Source: Bog-950 sp964631835 (GTDB lineage Bacteria > Bacteroidota > Bacteroidia > Chitinophagales > LD1). From it: 64,000 nt of DNA. This document shows positions 1 to 7,571 of this stretch, piece by piece. The stretch is from positions 51,762 to 115,761 of the forward strand of contig CAZWAD010000011.1 of NCBI GenBank assembly GCA_964631835.1. The letters run 5' to 3'. A program made the translations under genes and the position numbers. The notes below the pieces were generated by a model. The model made no database searches. It worked only from the letters and a program-made list of their open reading frames with translations, and had not been told where the DNA came from. Position 1 is the stretch's first letter, and every line of letters starts with the position of its first letter.

Positions 1-1916
1 AAGGTTTTGTCCAACTGTAAGGTTACATTGGTATTGGCAGGATTCGGATAAATGTTGATGTCCGGTGTCCGATGTCCGATGTCGGAAACATCGCTGATAA
101 GAGCCAGCGTATTCGTAGTCGTATTCGTCACCACCGGTGCGTTGAAGTCGAAGTAGATGTAGGCGGTGTTGTTAATCACAGTGCCTACCGGTGCACTGCT
201 TTTCACTTTTACTTTGTATTGAACATAGCCGTGGCTCAGCGGCTCGTTAGCGTTGCTGTCAACCAGCATAATATTGGGGAAGTTGAAGCGCACAGTATTT
301 TCTTTGAGCTGCACAAGCGGCTGATGGCTGTAGGCAAGCAGTTGGAAAGTAGAAACATCCAAATCAGCATCGAGCGTATCGGTAATATAAATATGAATAG
401 CCGTATCGGTGCCGGTGTTTTGGAAGTTGACGGTGTAAGTAAGCCAGCGCTCCCCATTTGCATCTACATCGCTGAGGGGGTAAACTTCTTTGTTGTTAGG
501 GTCAACTGATGCGACAACAAAAAAGCAATGCGTCTGAAAATTATTAGTAGGAACATTATCACCGGCAACAGAGGTAATAGCAACCGCAATGCAAATGGTA
601 TCGCCAATATTTGCAGTTGTGTCAGTTTGCACCATCATGTTAAAGCTGTTGGTAAAATCGGTGTTGCCGAAATCCGGCACTTGGTAAGTAATCATACTGC
701 CGCTAACAGTAGTTGGAGTAAGCGCACCGGGAGCAGGAGAAGCATAAGAAGCGGGACCCGTTATCTCAATGGTTACATTACCGCTTATACCAGCAGCGCA
801 ATGAGCGCCATAAAAACTATTGAGGTAACCGGCATGTATATTTACCGGACTGATTCGGGCCGGTCTGAATCTGCCACTAATACTCCATGCAGCCAAATCA
901 AAACCTGGTTTGCAGCTTATGGCAAAGTTCCTGTCGAAGTGCAGGGTATCAGTTGCGGTGAGTGTGTCATACAGTACATTATTGGCGGGACAGCTAACAT
1001 GAAAGGGCAATCCCGTGGTATCTACTCGCATTTCATAGTTGCCGAAGGTGTCGGTCAATAACGTATAACTGCCATCTGGAACAGTTATTATTTCATCCAC
1101 CAAATTGCCATCTTTCCAAAGCCCCACTTTTATATTATTCACTGCGGCATCGCTGCTATCACTTACGCAATTCAGATTAGCATCATGGTAAACATTACCA
1201 GCAAGGTTCCAGTAAACGGAACAGCCGTTAGCATTAAATAAACCGCAAACGGGAACACTGCTTAATGGCGGGTTGCTGCTTATATTTCCCTGCGGATAAT
1301 TGGGAAGACAGGTAATAACTGTGCTATCAAACGAGAAATATTCTATAATCTTTAGTATGGGTAAGCAATACAGGTTGGGGTTATTTTCGCAATGGAAGTC
1401 ACTAAGCAAGTCGGGCAATTCGGGAATAGAATTTAGTTGATTCACTCCGCAGCTTAACCAGGTTAAACTCCCCGGCAGAGCAGGCAGAGAGGTAAGTAGA
1501 TTGCTATAGCAATTCAACCCGGTTAAACTCCCTGGCAAAGAGGGCAGTGAGGTGAGTTGATTATAAGAGCACCGCAACCAATCTAAACTCTCTGGCAAAA
1601 CAGGCAGCCAAGTGAGTTGATTATAAGAACAAGCAAACACAGTTAAATTATTGAAATATTGAATTCCTGTAAGATCTGTGATATTACTATTATCACAATC
1701 TATTAGTGTCGCCCCTACCACTGCCGGGCAACTCGTATCCATCTGCCAACCGGTAGTATTATTCCCCTGCATACAAGCCGAATAGCCATTGGTATTCAGC
1801 CACGTTCCGAAATTAGTATCGGGTATGCTCACCCACTGGGCGGAGGAAATGAGAAATGTAAAATGTAAAATGAGAAATGAAGAGACAAGGCGGAGGAGGA
1901 GCAGATGTTTCTTCAT
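1..1916 (-). CDS. Secreted leucine-rich-repeat protein with T9SS type A tail (3' end cut off by window edge)
   Basis: An open frame runs from an ATG at 1916 to the left edge without a stop (about 638 codons seen). Residues 1-26 form a signal peptide (MKKHLLLLR, then a hydrophobic core). Residues about 60-180 hold leucine-rich repeats of the LPX type (LTSLPSLPGSL, NQL spacing). Cys-rich and Ig-like stretches follow, then a module with SVDPNNKEVYP near residue 470 and the ending YIYFDFNAPVVTNT, common in large Bacteroidota surface proteins. The last visible residues, NIYPNPANTNV, open a type A T9SS sorting domain, so export across the outer membrane and surface attachment are expected. Ligand and function are unknown. 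Only the end of the sorting domain should be missing. Confidence 0.9.
   Translation of the reverse strand, partial: MKKHLLLLRLVSSFLILHFTFLISSAQWVSIPDTNFGTWLNTNGYSACMQGNNTTGWQMDTSCPAVVGATLIDCDNSNITDLTGIQYFNNLTVFACSYNQLTWLPVLPESLDWLRCSYNQLTSLPSLPGSLTGLNCYSNLLTSLPALPGSLTWLSCGVNQLNSIPELPDLLSDFHCENNPNLYCLPILKIIEYFSFDSTVITCLPNYPQGNISSNPPLSSVPVCGLFNANGCSVYWNLAGNVYHDANLNCVSDSSDAAVNNIKVGLWKDGNLVDEIITVPDGSYTLLTDTFGNYEMRVDTTGLPFHVSCPANNVLYDTLTATDTLHFDRNFAISCKPGFDLAAWSISGRFRPARISPVNIHAGYLNSFYGAHCAAGISGNVTIEITGPASYASPAPGALTPTTVSGSMITYQVPDFGNTDFTNSFNMMVQTDTTANIGDTICIAVAITSVAGDNVPTNNFQTHCFFVVASVDPNNKEVYPLSDVDANGERWLTYTVNFQNTGTDTAIHIYITDTLDADLDVSTFQLLAYSHQPLVQLKENTVRFNFPNIMLVDSNANEPLSHGYVQYKVKVKSSAPVGTVINNTAYIYFDFNAPVVTNTTTNTLALISDVSDIGHRTPDINIYPNPANTNVTLQLDKT
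57..84. repeat. Heptanucleotide tandem repeat in a coding linker
   Basis: Four consecutive 7-bp units, GATGTCC, GGTGTCC, GATGTCC and GATGTCG. They lie in the linker just ahead of the T9SS sorting domain of the secreted LRR protein and encode roughly DIGHRTPDI on the minus strand. Confidence 0.85.
1846..1880. repeat. Heptanucleotide tandem repeat inside a signal-peptide sequence
   Basis: Five consecutive 7-bp units: GAAATGA, GAAATGT, AAAATGT, AAAATGA, GAAATGA. On the minus strand they encode the hydrophobic core of the signal peptide (FLILHFTFLIS) of the LRR protein. Confidence 0.85.
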
Positions 1917-1985
1917 GGGGGGAGATTTAGTATGATAAAAGTAAAACTTCTTTTTGTAGAAAGCAAAAGCATACATCCACCCCTT

Positions 1986-2004
1986 GTCCTGCCAAAGGCG
2001 GGAC
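1986..2004. repeat. Small REP-like hairpin
   Basis: GTCCTGCC and GGCGGGAC flank an AAA loop, giving an 8-bp stem with one G-T wobble. It lies in the GC-rich upstream region of the LRR protein gene. No T-run follows on either strand, so it is not an obvious terminator. Confidence 0.5.
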
Positions 2005-2069
2005 GTTCCCCTGCTTTCCACGAAGTGCGGGGTGCTCGCATAGCGGAGCGGGGTGGGTTTGATGCAGAG

Positions 2070-2660
2070 GGTGGTTTTAGCTGACCGATAGTGAAAAAGC
2101 CTGAACAATGGTGGTTTTAGCGCTTTTAATAAGGTAAAGGGGGTCTGTAGCCATAGCGACAGGGGGTTTGGATAAAGCTAAGGGGGCTGTAGCTGTAGCG
2201 ACAAGAGGCTTAGATAAAGCTAAATGGTCTGTAGTTGTAGCGACAGAGAGCTTGGATAAAGCTAAGGGGTCTGTAGCTGTAGCGACAAGAGGCTTAGATA
2301 AAGCTAAATGGTCTGTAGTTGTAGCGACAGAGAGCTTGGATAAAGCTAAGGGGTCTGTAGCTATAGCGACAGGGGGCTTGGATAAAGCTAAAGGGGCTGT
2401 AGCCATAGCGACAGGGGGCTTGGATAAAGCTAACGGGTCTGTAGTTGTAGCGACAGGGGGCTTAGATAAAGCTAACGGGTCTGTAGTTGTAGCGACAGGG
2501 GGCTTAGATAAAGCTAAGGGGTCTGTCGCTATAGCTACAAGGGGCTTGCATACCTGCAAGGGCTCTGTCGCTATAGCTACAAGGGGTTTGCTGAGTAGCA
2601 AGGGGTCTGTCGCTGTAGCTACAAGGGGTTTGCTGAGTAGCAGTAGGCAACAAGCTACAA
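2070..2660. repeat. 42-bp tandem array (12 strict units plus degenerate edges)
   Basis: Units begin with GATAAAGCTA or variants at 2129, 2171, 2213, 2255, 2297, 2339, 2381, 2423, 2465, 2507, 2549 and 2591: exactly 42 bp apart with no indel. Degenerate copies lie on both sides (GTGGTTTTAG at 2071 and 2111). Each unit splits into two related 21-bp halves. Each contains an imperfect palindrome of the form TGTAGCTATAGCGACA; the last three full units carry the opposite orientation, TGTCGCTATAGCTACA. Since 42 is a multiple of three, both strands stay open (plus: 14-residue repeats like LDKAKGSVAVATRG; minus: LALSKPPVATTTDP). There is no convincing start context on either strand, so I treat it as a non-coding repeat, with a repeat protein as the alternative. 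It fills the gap between lpxB and the LRR gene. Confidence 0.9.
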
Positions 2661-2729
2661 CTCCAGCGGGTTTTTACAAAGTAAAGCGGAGTGAAGTTAT
2701 AACTTCATATATGTCTGAATACCAAATTA

Positions 2730-3836
2730 TTACTTAGGTTCTTTCAAATACCCAATCATAAGCCATGCCGCCCGCTCCGAAGCGCCTTTTTCGCCCAGCT
2801 TGTTTCGTAACAAAGAATAGCCGGTAAGAATTTCTTCCCGCCCGGTTGTGCTAAGAATTTTTCTCAGTTCGCTTACCAGCCTTTCTTTATTTACATCGTG
2901 TTGTATCAGTTCTTCCACCACCCTTTTGCCGCAAATGAGGTTGACGATGCAGATAAAACCTATGCTTTTGTCAATCAGCGCGCGGATGATGTAATAGGAA
3001 ACGGGGCTTCCTTTATAGCAAACCACCTCGGGAACGTTGTGCAGGGCGGTTTCGAGAGTGGCGGTGCCGGAAGTAACAATGGCAGCGGAAGATTGCCGGA
3101 GCACATCGTAAGTTCGGTCAAGCGCTAAATCCACCTTTGTATTACCAATCAGTTTCCGGTAGAAATCTTCGCCTATTGAACTCATGCCGGTAACCACAAA
3201 CCGGTAAGCGGGAAATTCATCAACTACTTTCAGGTATTCGGGAAGCAGATAGGTGATTTCCTGTTTGCGGCTGCCGGGAACAAGGGCTATGGTATTTGCC
3301 TGTTGAACCGGTAACCGGTAGCCGGTAACTGGCAATTGCAGCTCGTCAAGCAACGGATGCCCTACAAAGTCAACCTCAACACCGTGCTGCTCATAAAAAG
3401 CTTTCTCGAACGGAAAAATGACAAACATACGGTCAACATACTGCTTTACCTTTTTCACCCTGCCCTTTTTCCATGCCCAAAGCTGAGGCGATATGTAATA
3501 GAAGATTTTGAAATTGTTTTTCTTCAGAAACTTAAACAGGCGGAAGTTGAAGCCGGGGTAATCAATCAGGATAACCACATCGGGCTTAAACTGCAGAATA
3601 TCGTTTTTGCAGAACGAAATATTTCTGAGGATAGCCGGAAGGTGTTTCACCACCTCAAAAAAACCCATAAAGGCAAGCCGGCTGATGTGCATAACCACCT
3701 CGCCACCGGCAGCTTCCATCTTATCGCCACCCCAGCAGCGGATAACAGCGCCCGGGTCTTGCTTCTTCAGCGCAGTAATGAGGTGCGAGCCGTGGAGGTC
3801 GCCACTGGCTTCACCGGCAATGATGTAATACTTCAT
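2730..3836 (-). CDS. lpxB: Lipid-A-disaccharide synthase
   Basis: GT19-family glycosyltransferase that joins UDP-2,3-diacylglucosamine and lipid X into the lipid A disaccharide at the inner face of the inner membrane. The 368-residue length and full-length layout fit the family. The start MKYYIIAGEASGD (GEASGD at 8-13) is diagnostic, followed by SPQLWAW at 116-122, VGHPLLDEL at 158-166 and LVPGSRKQEI at 185-194. The linker at 166-180 is unusual: it is encoded by a 7-bp tandem repeat. The gene lies 6 bp after a small membrane protein gene and downstream of surE, a common Bacteroidota arrangement. It shows that the organism makes lipid A. Confidence 0.96.
   Translation of the reverse strand: MKYYIIAGEASGDLHGSHLITALKKQDPGAVIRCWGGDKMEAAGGEVVMHISRLAFMGFFEVVKHLPAILRNISFCKNDILQFKPDVVILIDYPGFNFRLFKFLKKNNFKIFYYISPQLWAWKKGRVKKVKQYVDRMFVIFPFEKAFYEQHGVEVDFVGHPLLDELQLPVTGYRLPVQQANTIALVPGSRKQEITYLLPEYLKVVDEFPAYRFVVTGMSSIGEDFYRKLIGNTKVDLALDRTYDVLRQSSAAIVTSGTATLETALHNVPEVVCYKGSPVSYYIIRALIDKSIGFICIVNLICGKRVVEELIQHDVNKERLVSELRKILSTTGREEILTGYSLLRNKLGEKGASERAAWLMIGYLKEPK
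3307..3334. repeat. Heptanucleotide tandem repeat inside lpxB
   Basis: Four consecutive 7-bp units ACCGGTA, ACCGGTA, GCCGGTA, ACTGGCA. They encode residues about 168-177 of LpxB (LPVTGYRLPV), between the two Rossmann-like halves. The gene stays in frame. Confidence 0.85.
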
Positions 3837-3842
3837 AACCGG

Positions 3843-4187
3843 TTAAATCATGTCTTTGATTACAATGGCGATAATCAAAAGCATGGTAGCCACTATCACC
3901 GCCCGCGAAGCATTGTAATAATCGCGTTTGATAAAGAAGAAGAACAAAGCGGCATTGGGAATACAGCAGAGCGTGCTGGTTTTTAAAAACACCGTTTGGT
4001 TGTTCATAGAATGCAAGAACAGGCTGAACGAAAACGAAGCGCCCTGAATATAAACCGACTGAAACCAGGTAAAGCCGTAAAAGGCAAAAAACACAATTAC
4101 CGGTAAGAGGATAGAAGGGATAAAGCCCACCGAAAAGCGGTCCCATTTGTAAATGGTGGGGTTGGGGTTGAAGTATTTGTCGAGCAT
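3843..4187 (-). CDS. Small multi-pass membrane protein of unknown function
   Basis: A 114-residue protein starting MLDKYFNPNPTIYKWD. I chose this ATG because the upstream in-frame ATG would add 22 residues encoded by low-complexity repeat DNA. Three or four hydrophobic segments are visible (about residues 22-42, 55-70, 72-90 and 95-112), so it should be an integral inner-membrane protein. No catalytic motif is seen. It is 6 bp upstream of lpxB and about 200 bp after surE on the same strand, so it is probably co-transcribed with lpxB. A role linked to the envelope is inferred only from position. Confidence 0.75.
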   Translation of the reverse strand: MLDKYFNPNPTIYKWDRFSVGFIPSILLPVIVFFAFYGFTWFQSVYIQGASFSFSLFLHSMNNQTVFLKTSTLCCIPNAALFFFFIKRDYYNASRAVIVATMLLIIAIVIKDMI

Positions 4188-4230
4188 GGGTTGGGGTTGT
4201 TTAGCTGCTGTAAGTTGAGTATATGAAATG

Positions 4231-4286
4231 AATAACCAATTACCAATAACCAATTATCAATTATCAATGACCAATAACCAATGAAA
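4231..4286. repeat. Heptanucleotide tandem repeat, intergenic
   Basis: Eight consecutive 7-bp units built on AATAACC (AATAACC, AATTACC, AATAACC, AATTATC, AATTATC, AATGACC, AATAACC, AATGAAA). A short opposite-oriented run TTGGTTA-TGGGTTA-TTGATTA follows at 4356-4376, so the two could base-pair as a long-loop hairpin between surE and the small membrane protein gene. Confidence 0.85.
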
Positions 4287-4385
4287 CAATTTCCAAACAA
4301 TAACCGAATGAAGAACGAAAACACCAATGACCGGAACGGCAAATCTGAACATTGTTTGGTTATGGGTTATTGATTATTACAAACT

Positions 4386-5213
4386 CTACAAATTAAACTC
4401 CTCTTTACTCACCTTAGGCACAGTACCGCTTTCTTTATCAACGGGTTTCATATTCCAGTTTTCGTTGATGAAAGGAATAACATGATGAGCAGTCATATCA
4501 TGCTGAACCGGTACAACGCTTACATATCCGTTAGCCAGAGCCCACTCATCGGTGTCGTGCCCCTGGTCGTAGTTCACAAACTTGCCGGTAAGCCAGTAGT
4601 AGGGTCTGCCAATAGGGTCTTTGCGCTCAATGTATTCTTCCTCCCATTTTGCCTGCGCCTGGCGGCAAATAAGCATGCCCTTAATGTTTTTATGGTCGTG
4701 CTGCGGAATATTTACATTCAGTAAAGTATGCTTGGGCAGCCCGAACTTCAGAATCTGCTCAGAAATGTACTTGGCATAATAAGCCGAAGCCTTGAAGTCG
4801 GCATTGTGACTGTAGTCGCACAGCGAAAAACCTACGGAGGGAATACCTTCGAGGCTCGCCTCAACTGCCGCACTCATGGTTCCCGAATAGATGATGTTGA
4901 TAGAAGAGTTACTGCCGTGGTTGATACCGCTTACGCACAAGTCGGGATGGCGGTGCAGCACCTTATCAACGGCAAGTTTAACGCAGTCAACCGGTGTGCC
5001 GCTGCACTGGTAAGCCTTTATGTCGCCAAAGGAATGTTCTTTTTGCAGGCGCAGAGGCTTGTTAATGGTAATAGCGTGCCCCATTCCCGACTGCGGGGAA
5101 TCAGGCGCAACCACCACCACCTCGCCTAAATCGCGCACAGCATCTACCAAAGCCCTTATCCCGAGCGAAGTAATGCCGTCATCATTAGTTACTAAAATCA
5201 AAGGTTTGCTCAT
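4386..5213 (-). CDS. surE: 5'/3'-nucleotidase SurE
   Basis: Metal-dependent nucleoside monophosphate phosphatase of the SurE family (275 aa, usual 250-270). The N-terminal LVTNDDG (residues 7-13) supplies the metal-binding Asp pair. SPQSGMGHAIT near 39-49 holds the conserved Ser, and SGINHGSN near 95-102 the conserved Asn. The C-terminal tail is a little long and polar. It lies upstream of a small membrane protein gene and lpxB on the same strand. About 200 bp of repeat-rich DNA separate it from them, so co-transcription is uncertain. SurE is a housekeeping and stationary-phase enzyme in other bacteria; its physiological role here is not shown by the sequence. Confidence 0.95.
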   Translation of the reverse strand: MSKPLILVTNDDGITSLGIRALVDAVRDLGEVVVVAPDSPQSGMGHAITINKPLRLQKEHSFGDIKAYQCSGTPVDCVKLAVDKVLHRHPDLCVSGINHGSNSSINIIYSGTMSAAVEASLEGIPSVGFSLCDYSHNADFKASAYYAKYISEQILKFGLPKHTLLNVNIPQHDHKNIKGMLICRQAQAKWEEEYIERKDPIGRPYYWLTGKFVNYDQGHDTDEWALANGYVSVVPVQHDMTAHHVIPFINENWNMKPVDKESGTVPKVSKEEFNL

Positions 5214-5284
5214 GGTGTAAAAATAGGGGATTAAACGGCTTCAGCAATCTGAGATGCTGTTCGTACATAAATCGAAATTGTTGT

Positions 5285-5354
5285 TTCGCACAGAGACACG
5301 GAGAATAAATACAGAGAATTCCTCCCGGCTGTTTTCTCCGCGGCTCCGTGCGAA
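5285..5354. repeat. Imperfect inverted repeat (REP/MITE-like hairpin)
   Basis: Two 21-bp arms, TTCGCACAGAGACACGGAGAA at 5285-5305 in shortened form (TTCGCAC...CGGAGAA) and TTCTCCG...GTGCGAA at 5334-5354, are imperfect reverse complements around a 28-nt loop. ACAGAGA recurs exactly 21 bp apart inside (5290 and 5311). It occupies the gap between fmt and surE and could act as a transcription barrier or be a dispersed repeat. Confidence 0.7.
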
Positions 5355-5360
5355 TTGCCT

Positions 5361-6293
5361 TTAAACTCCGGCAAGCTTCGCCCCGCGCAAAAACTCCTCT
5401 ACGCTCATTTTCTTTTTTCCTTCCATCTGGCATTCGGTAACATCGAGCCAGCCGTCATTACATTTAAAACGCAGGAAGGTTTTGCCATCGGTTTTATAAG
5501 CACCCGAAGAGGAACTGCTGTCAGCAACAGCGGAGCGCTGTGATTTCAGAATTTTGAAAACCTTACCGCCCAGAAGCGTAAAAGCAGCCGGGTAAGGCGA
5601 AAGCCCGCGGATATGATTGTAAACTTCGCGGGCGCTTTTGCTCCAGTCAATCCGGCAATCATCCTTAAATATTTTCGGAGCGGCTTTTACATCAGCAGCT
5701 TGCTCCTGCTCCGTTTGGGGATAATCACCGGAAGCGATAGCGTCCACCGTTTTGCGAAGAACCTTAGCCCCGAGAACCATCAGCTCACGATATAGCTCAC
5801 CGGCAGTTTCATCATCGCGAACGGGAATCTTTTCGCGGAAAATTATTTTGCCGGTATCAATTTCCTGTTGAATAAAAAAAGTGGTTACACCGGTCTCCTT
5901 TTCTCCGTTAATAATAGCCCAATTGATGGGAGCAGCGCCCCGGTATTGCGGAAGCAGGGAAGCATGGAGGTTGATGGAACCAAGCGGGGGCATGTTCCAA
6001 ACTGCTTCGGGCAGCATGCGGAATGCCACCACCACGAACAAGTCGGCATTGAGCGCCCTCAGCTCAGCAAGAAAAGCTTCGTTCTTCAGCTTTTCCGGCT
6101 GAAGAATGCGGAGCGACTTAGTACCGGCAAATTTCTTCACATCGCTTTCGAGCAATTGCATTCCTCTGCCTGCGGGTTTGTCGGGAGCGGTAATTACGCC
6201 AACTACTTCATGCTCCGACTGCAGAATAGAATCAAGCATGGGCACAGCAAACTCCGGTGTACCCATAAAAACAATCTTCAGCTTTTTGTTCAT
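5361..6293 (-). CDS. fmt: Methionyl-tRNA formyltransferase
   Basis: Transfers formyl from 10-formyl-THF to Met-tRNA(fMet), allowing initiation. The 310 aa match the family length. The N-terminal formyltransferase fold has MGTPEFAVPML at 10-20. The catalytic triad is visible as N108 and H110 (INLHASLLPQYRGAAPI) and D146 (QQEIDTGK). The C-terminal OB-like domain spans about 205-305. The gene starts 3 bp after the namZ stop on the same strand, so the two are likely co-transcribed. Its substrate, the initiator tRNA, is encoded at 13466 in this window. Confidence 0.96.
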   Translation of the reverse strand: MNKKLKIVFMGTPEFAVPMLDSILQSEHEVVGVITAPDKPAGRGMQLLESDVKKFAGTKSLRILQPEKLKNEAFLAELRALNADLFVVVAFRMLPEAVWNMPPLGSINLHASLLPQYRGAAPINWAIINGEKETGVTTFFIQQEIDTGKIIFREKIPVRDDETAGELYRELMVLGAKVLRKTVDAIASGDYPQTEQEQAADVKAAPKIFKDDCRIDWSKSAREVYNHIRGLSPYPAAFTLLGGKVFKILKSQRSAVADSSSSSGAYKTDGKTFLRFKCNDGWLDVTECQMEGKKKMSVEEFLRGAKLAGV

Positions 6294-6296
6294 TAG

Positions 6297-7499
6297 CTAT
6301 TCAAAGTCAGGATATAACAAATACTTTTTCCGCAGCTTCTTATACGCTTCCAAATCCGCCTGCCAGCTTGCCTTTATTTCTGCTTCACTCTTCCCGCTCT
6401 TGATTTGTTTTTTCAATTCATCGGTACCGGCAAGCTTGTCAAAGAAAGAAGTGGGAAGAAAAAATACGGAAGTATCGGGATATGCGGAATATGCTTTCAG
6501 CAAATAGGAAAGGTTAATGCCGGGCCTGGCAATACTTTCTCTTCGCAAATCAAACCCGAAGCAAACTTTGTTGACATGTGGCGGATTCCGGGCGGTGGCA
6601 ATGCTTTTCGGGTTGAAAGAAAAATTGCGCACGGTAATTTCAGGGGCGCCTATCATCTGGAACGGATAGTCGGTTCCTCTGCCCACTGAGATATTTGTCC
6701 CCTCAAAGAAGCAAAGGGAAGGATACAGATAAATTGCCACTTCGTTTGGCAAACCGGGAGAAGGTTTTACCGGGAGTTTATAACGGGTGGAGTGGGTATA
6801 ATTATTACACTCAACTACCTTCAGCCTGCACTGCGTTCCGTCTTTCAGCCATTTTTCGCCATTCACCATTTGAGCATATTCGCCAACAGTTAAGCCATGT
6901 ACAACCGGAATGGGGTCAACCCCGACAAACGACTGGAATTCTTTCTTTAACACCGGACCGTCCACATACCAGCCGTTGGGATTCGGACGGTCAAGCACAA
7001 TCAGTTCCTTATCGTGTTCTGCGCAGGCTTCCATTAAATAATGAAGCGATGAAATAAAGGTATAGAACCGGGCGCCCACATCCTGAATGTCAAAAACCAC
7101 CACATCAATATCCTTCAAATTAGCATTAGAAGGCTTCTTCTTATCTCCGTAAAGCGAGATAATTTTGATTTTTGTTTTACTGTCTATACTGTCCTTTACA
7201 TGTTCACCCGCATCTGCCTCCCCTCTGAATCCGTGTTCGGGAGCAAATATTTTCCTGATATTGACTTTAAGTGAGAGTAATGTATCAACCAAATGGGAAT
7301 TGGCAACCATCGAGGTCTGGTTCACAAGCAGGGCAACTTTCCTGTTCCCGAGTAAGGGGAGTAGAACATCTAAACGCTCAGCGCCACAAACAAGTTGTTC
7401 CAATACCACCGGGGCTGCCGGCTTCTGCTTAATCACAGGCCGGGAATTACAGGCATTTACCAGAACAAGAAAGAAACAAACCAGGGATAAATTTTTCAT
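6297..7499 (-). CDS. namZ: Exo-beta-N-acetylmuramidase NamZ-like (DUF1343, GH171) lipoprotein
   Basis: DUF1343-family protein. Characterised members (NamZ, GH171) release MurNAc from the non-reducing end of peptidoglycan fragments for cell-wall recycling. I chose the ATG at 7499 rather than 7514 because MKNLSLVCFFLVLVNAC is a compact lipoprotein signal with the acylated Cys in a VNAC lipobox. The body shows family blocks: ALLVNQTSM, FAPEHGFRGEADAGE, VVFDIQDVGARFYTF, LDRPNPNG and GRGTDYPFQMIGAP. At 400 aa it is full length. It should sit in the periplasm, anchored to a membrane. It lies 3 bp ahead of fmt. Confidence 0.93.
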   Translation of the reverse strand: MKNLSLVCFFLVLVNACNSRPVIKQKPAAPVVLEQLVCGAERLDVLLPLLGNRKVALLVNQTSMVANSHLVDTLLSLKVNIRKIFAPEHGFRGEADAGEHVKDSIDSKTKIKIISLYGDKKKPSNANLKDIDVVVFDIQDVGARFYTFISSLHYLMEACAEHDKELIVLDRPNPNGWYVDGPVLKKEFQSFVGVDPIPVVHGLTVGEYAQMVNGEKWLKDGTQCRLKVVECNNYTHSTRYKLPVKPSPGLPNEVAIYLYPSLCFFEGTNISVGRGTDYPFQMIGAPEITVRNFSFNPKSIATARNPPHVNKVCFGFDLRRESIARPGINLSYLLKAYSAYPDTSVFFLPTSFFDKLAGTDELKKQIKSGKSEAEIKASWQADLEAYKKLRKKYLLYPDFE

Positions 7500-7509
7500 A
7501 TCAACACTC

Positions 7510-7564
7510 TTCAAACTTCAAACTTGAAACATTAACTTGAAAGTTCAAACTATAAATTTTAAAC
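7510..7564. repeat. Heptanucleotide tandem repeat in a divergent intergenic region
   Basis: Units TTCAAAC, TTCAAAC, TTGAAAC, ATTAAC (6 bp), TTGAAAG, TTCAAAC, TATAAAT, TTTAAAC fill almost the whole gap between the divergent namZ and FtsX-permease genes, where both promoters would be expected. Confidence 0.8.
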
Positions 7565-7571
7565 TCGAAGC

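Noticed and set aside
72..1061. Plus-strand frames of 145 and 177 codons
   Set aside because: They lie antisense to the LRR protein, whose frame is continuous with clear domains.
2070..2660. CRISPR array
   Set aside because: The units are contiguous and all related; there are no unique spacers between short identical repeats, and no cas genes.
2168..2737. Repeat protein on the plus strand through the 42-bp array
   Set aside because: The opposite strand is equally open because the period is a multiple of three; the frame runs into the lpxB end and has no start signal or promoter that I can see.
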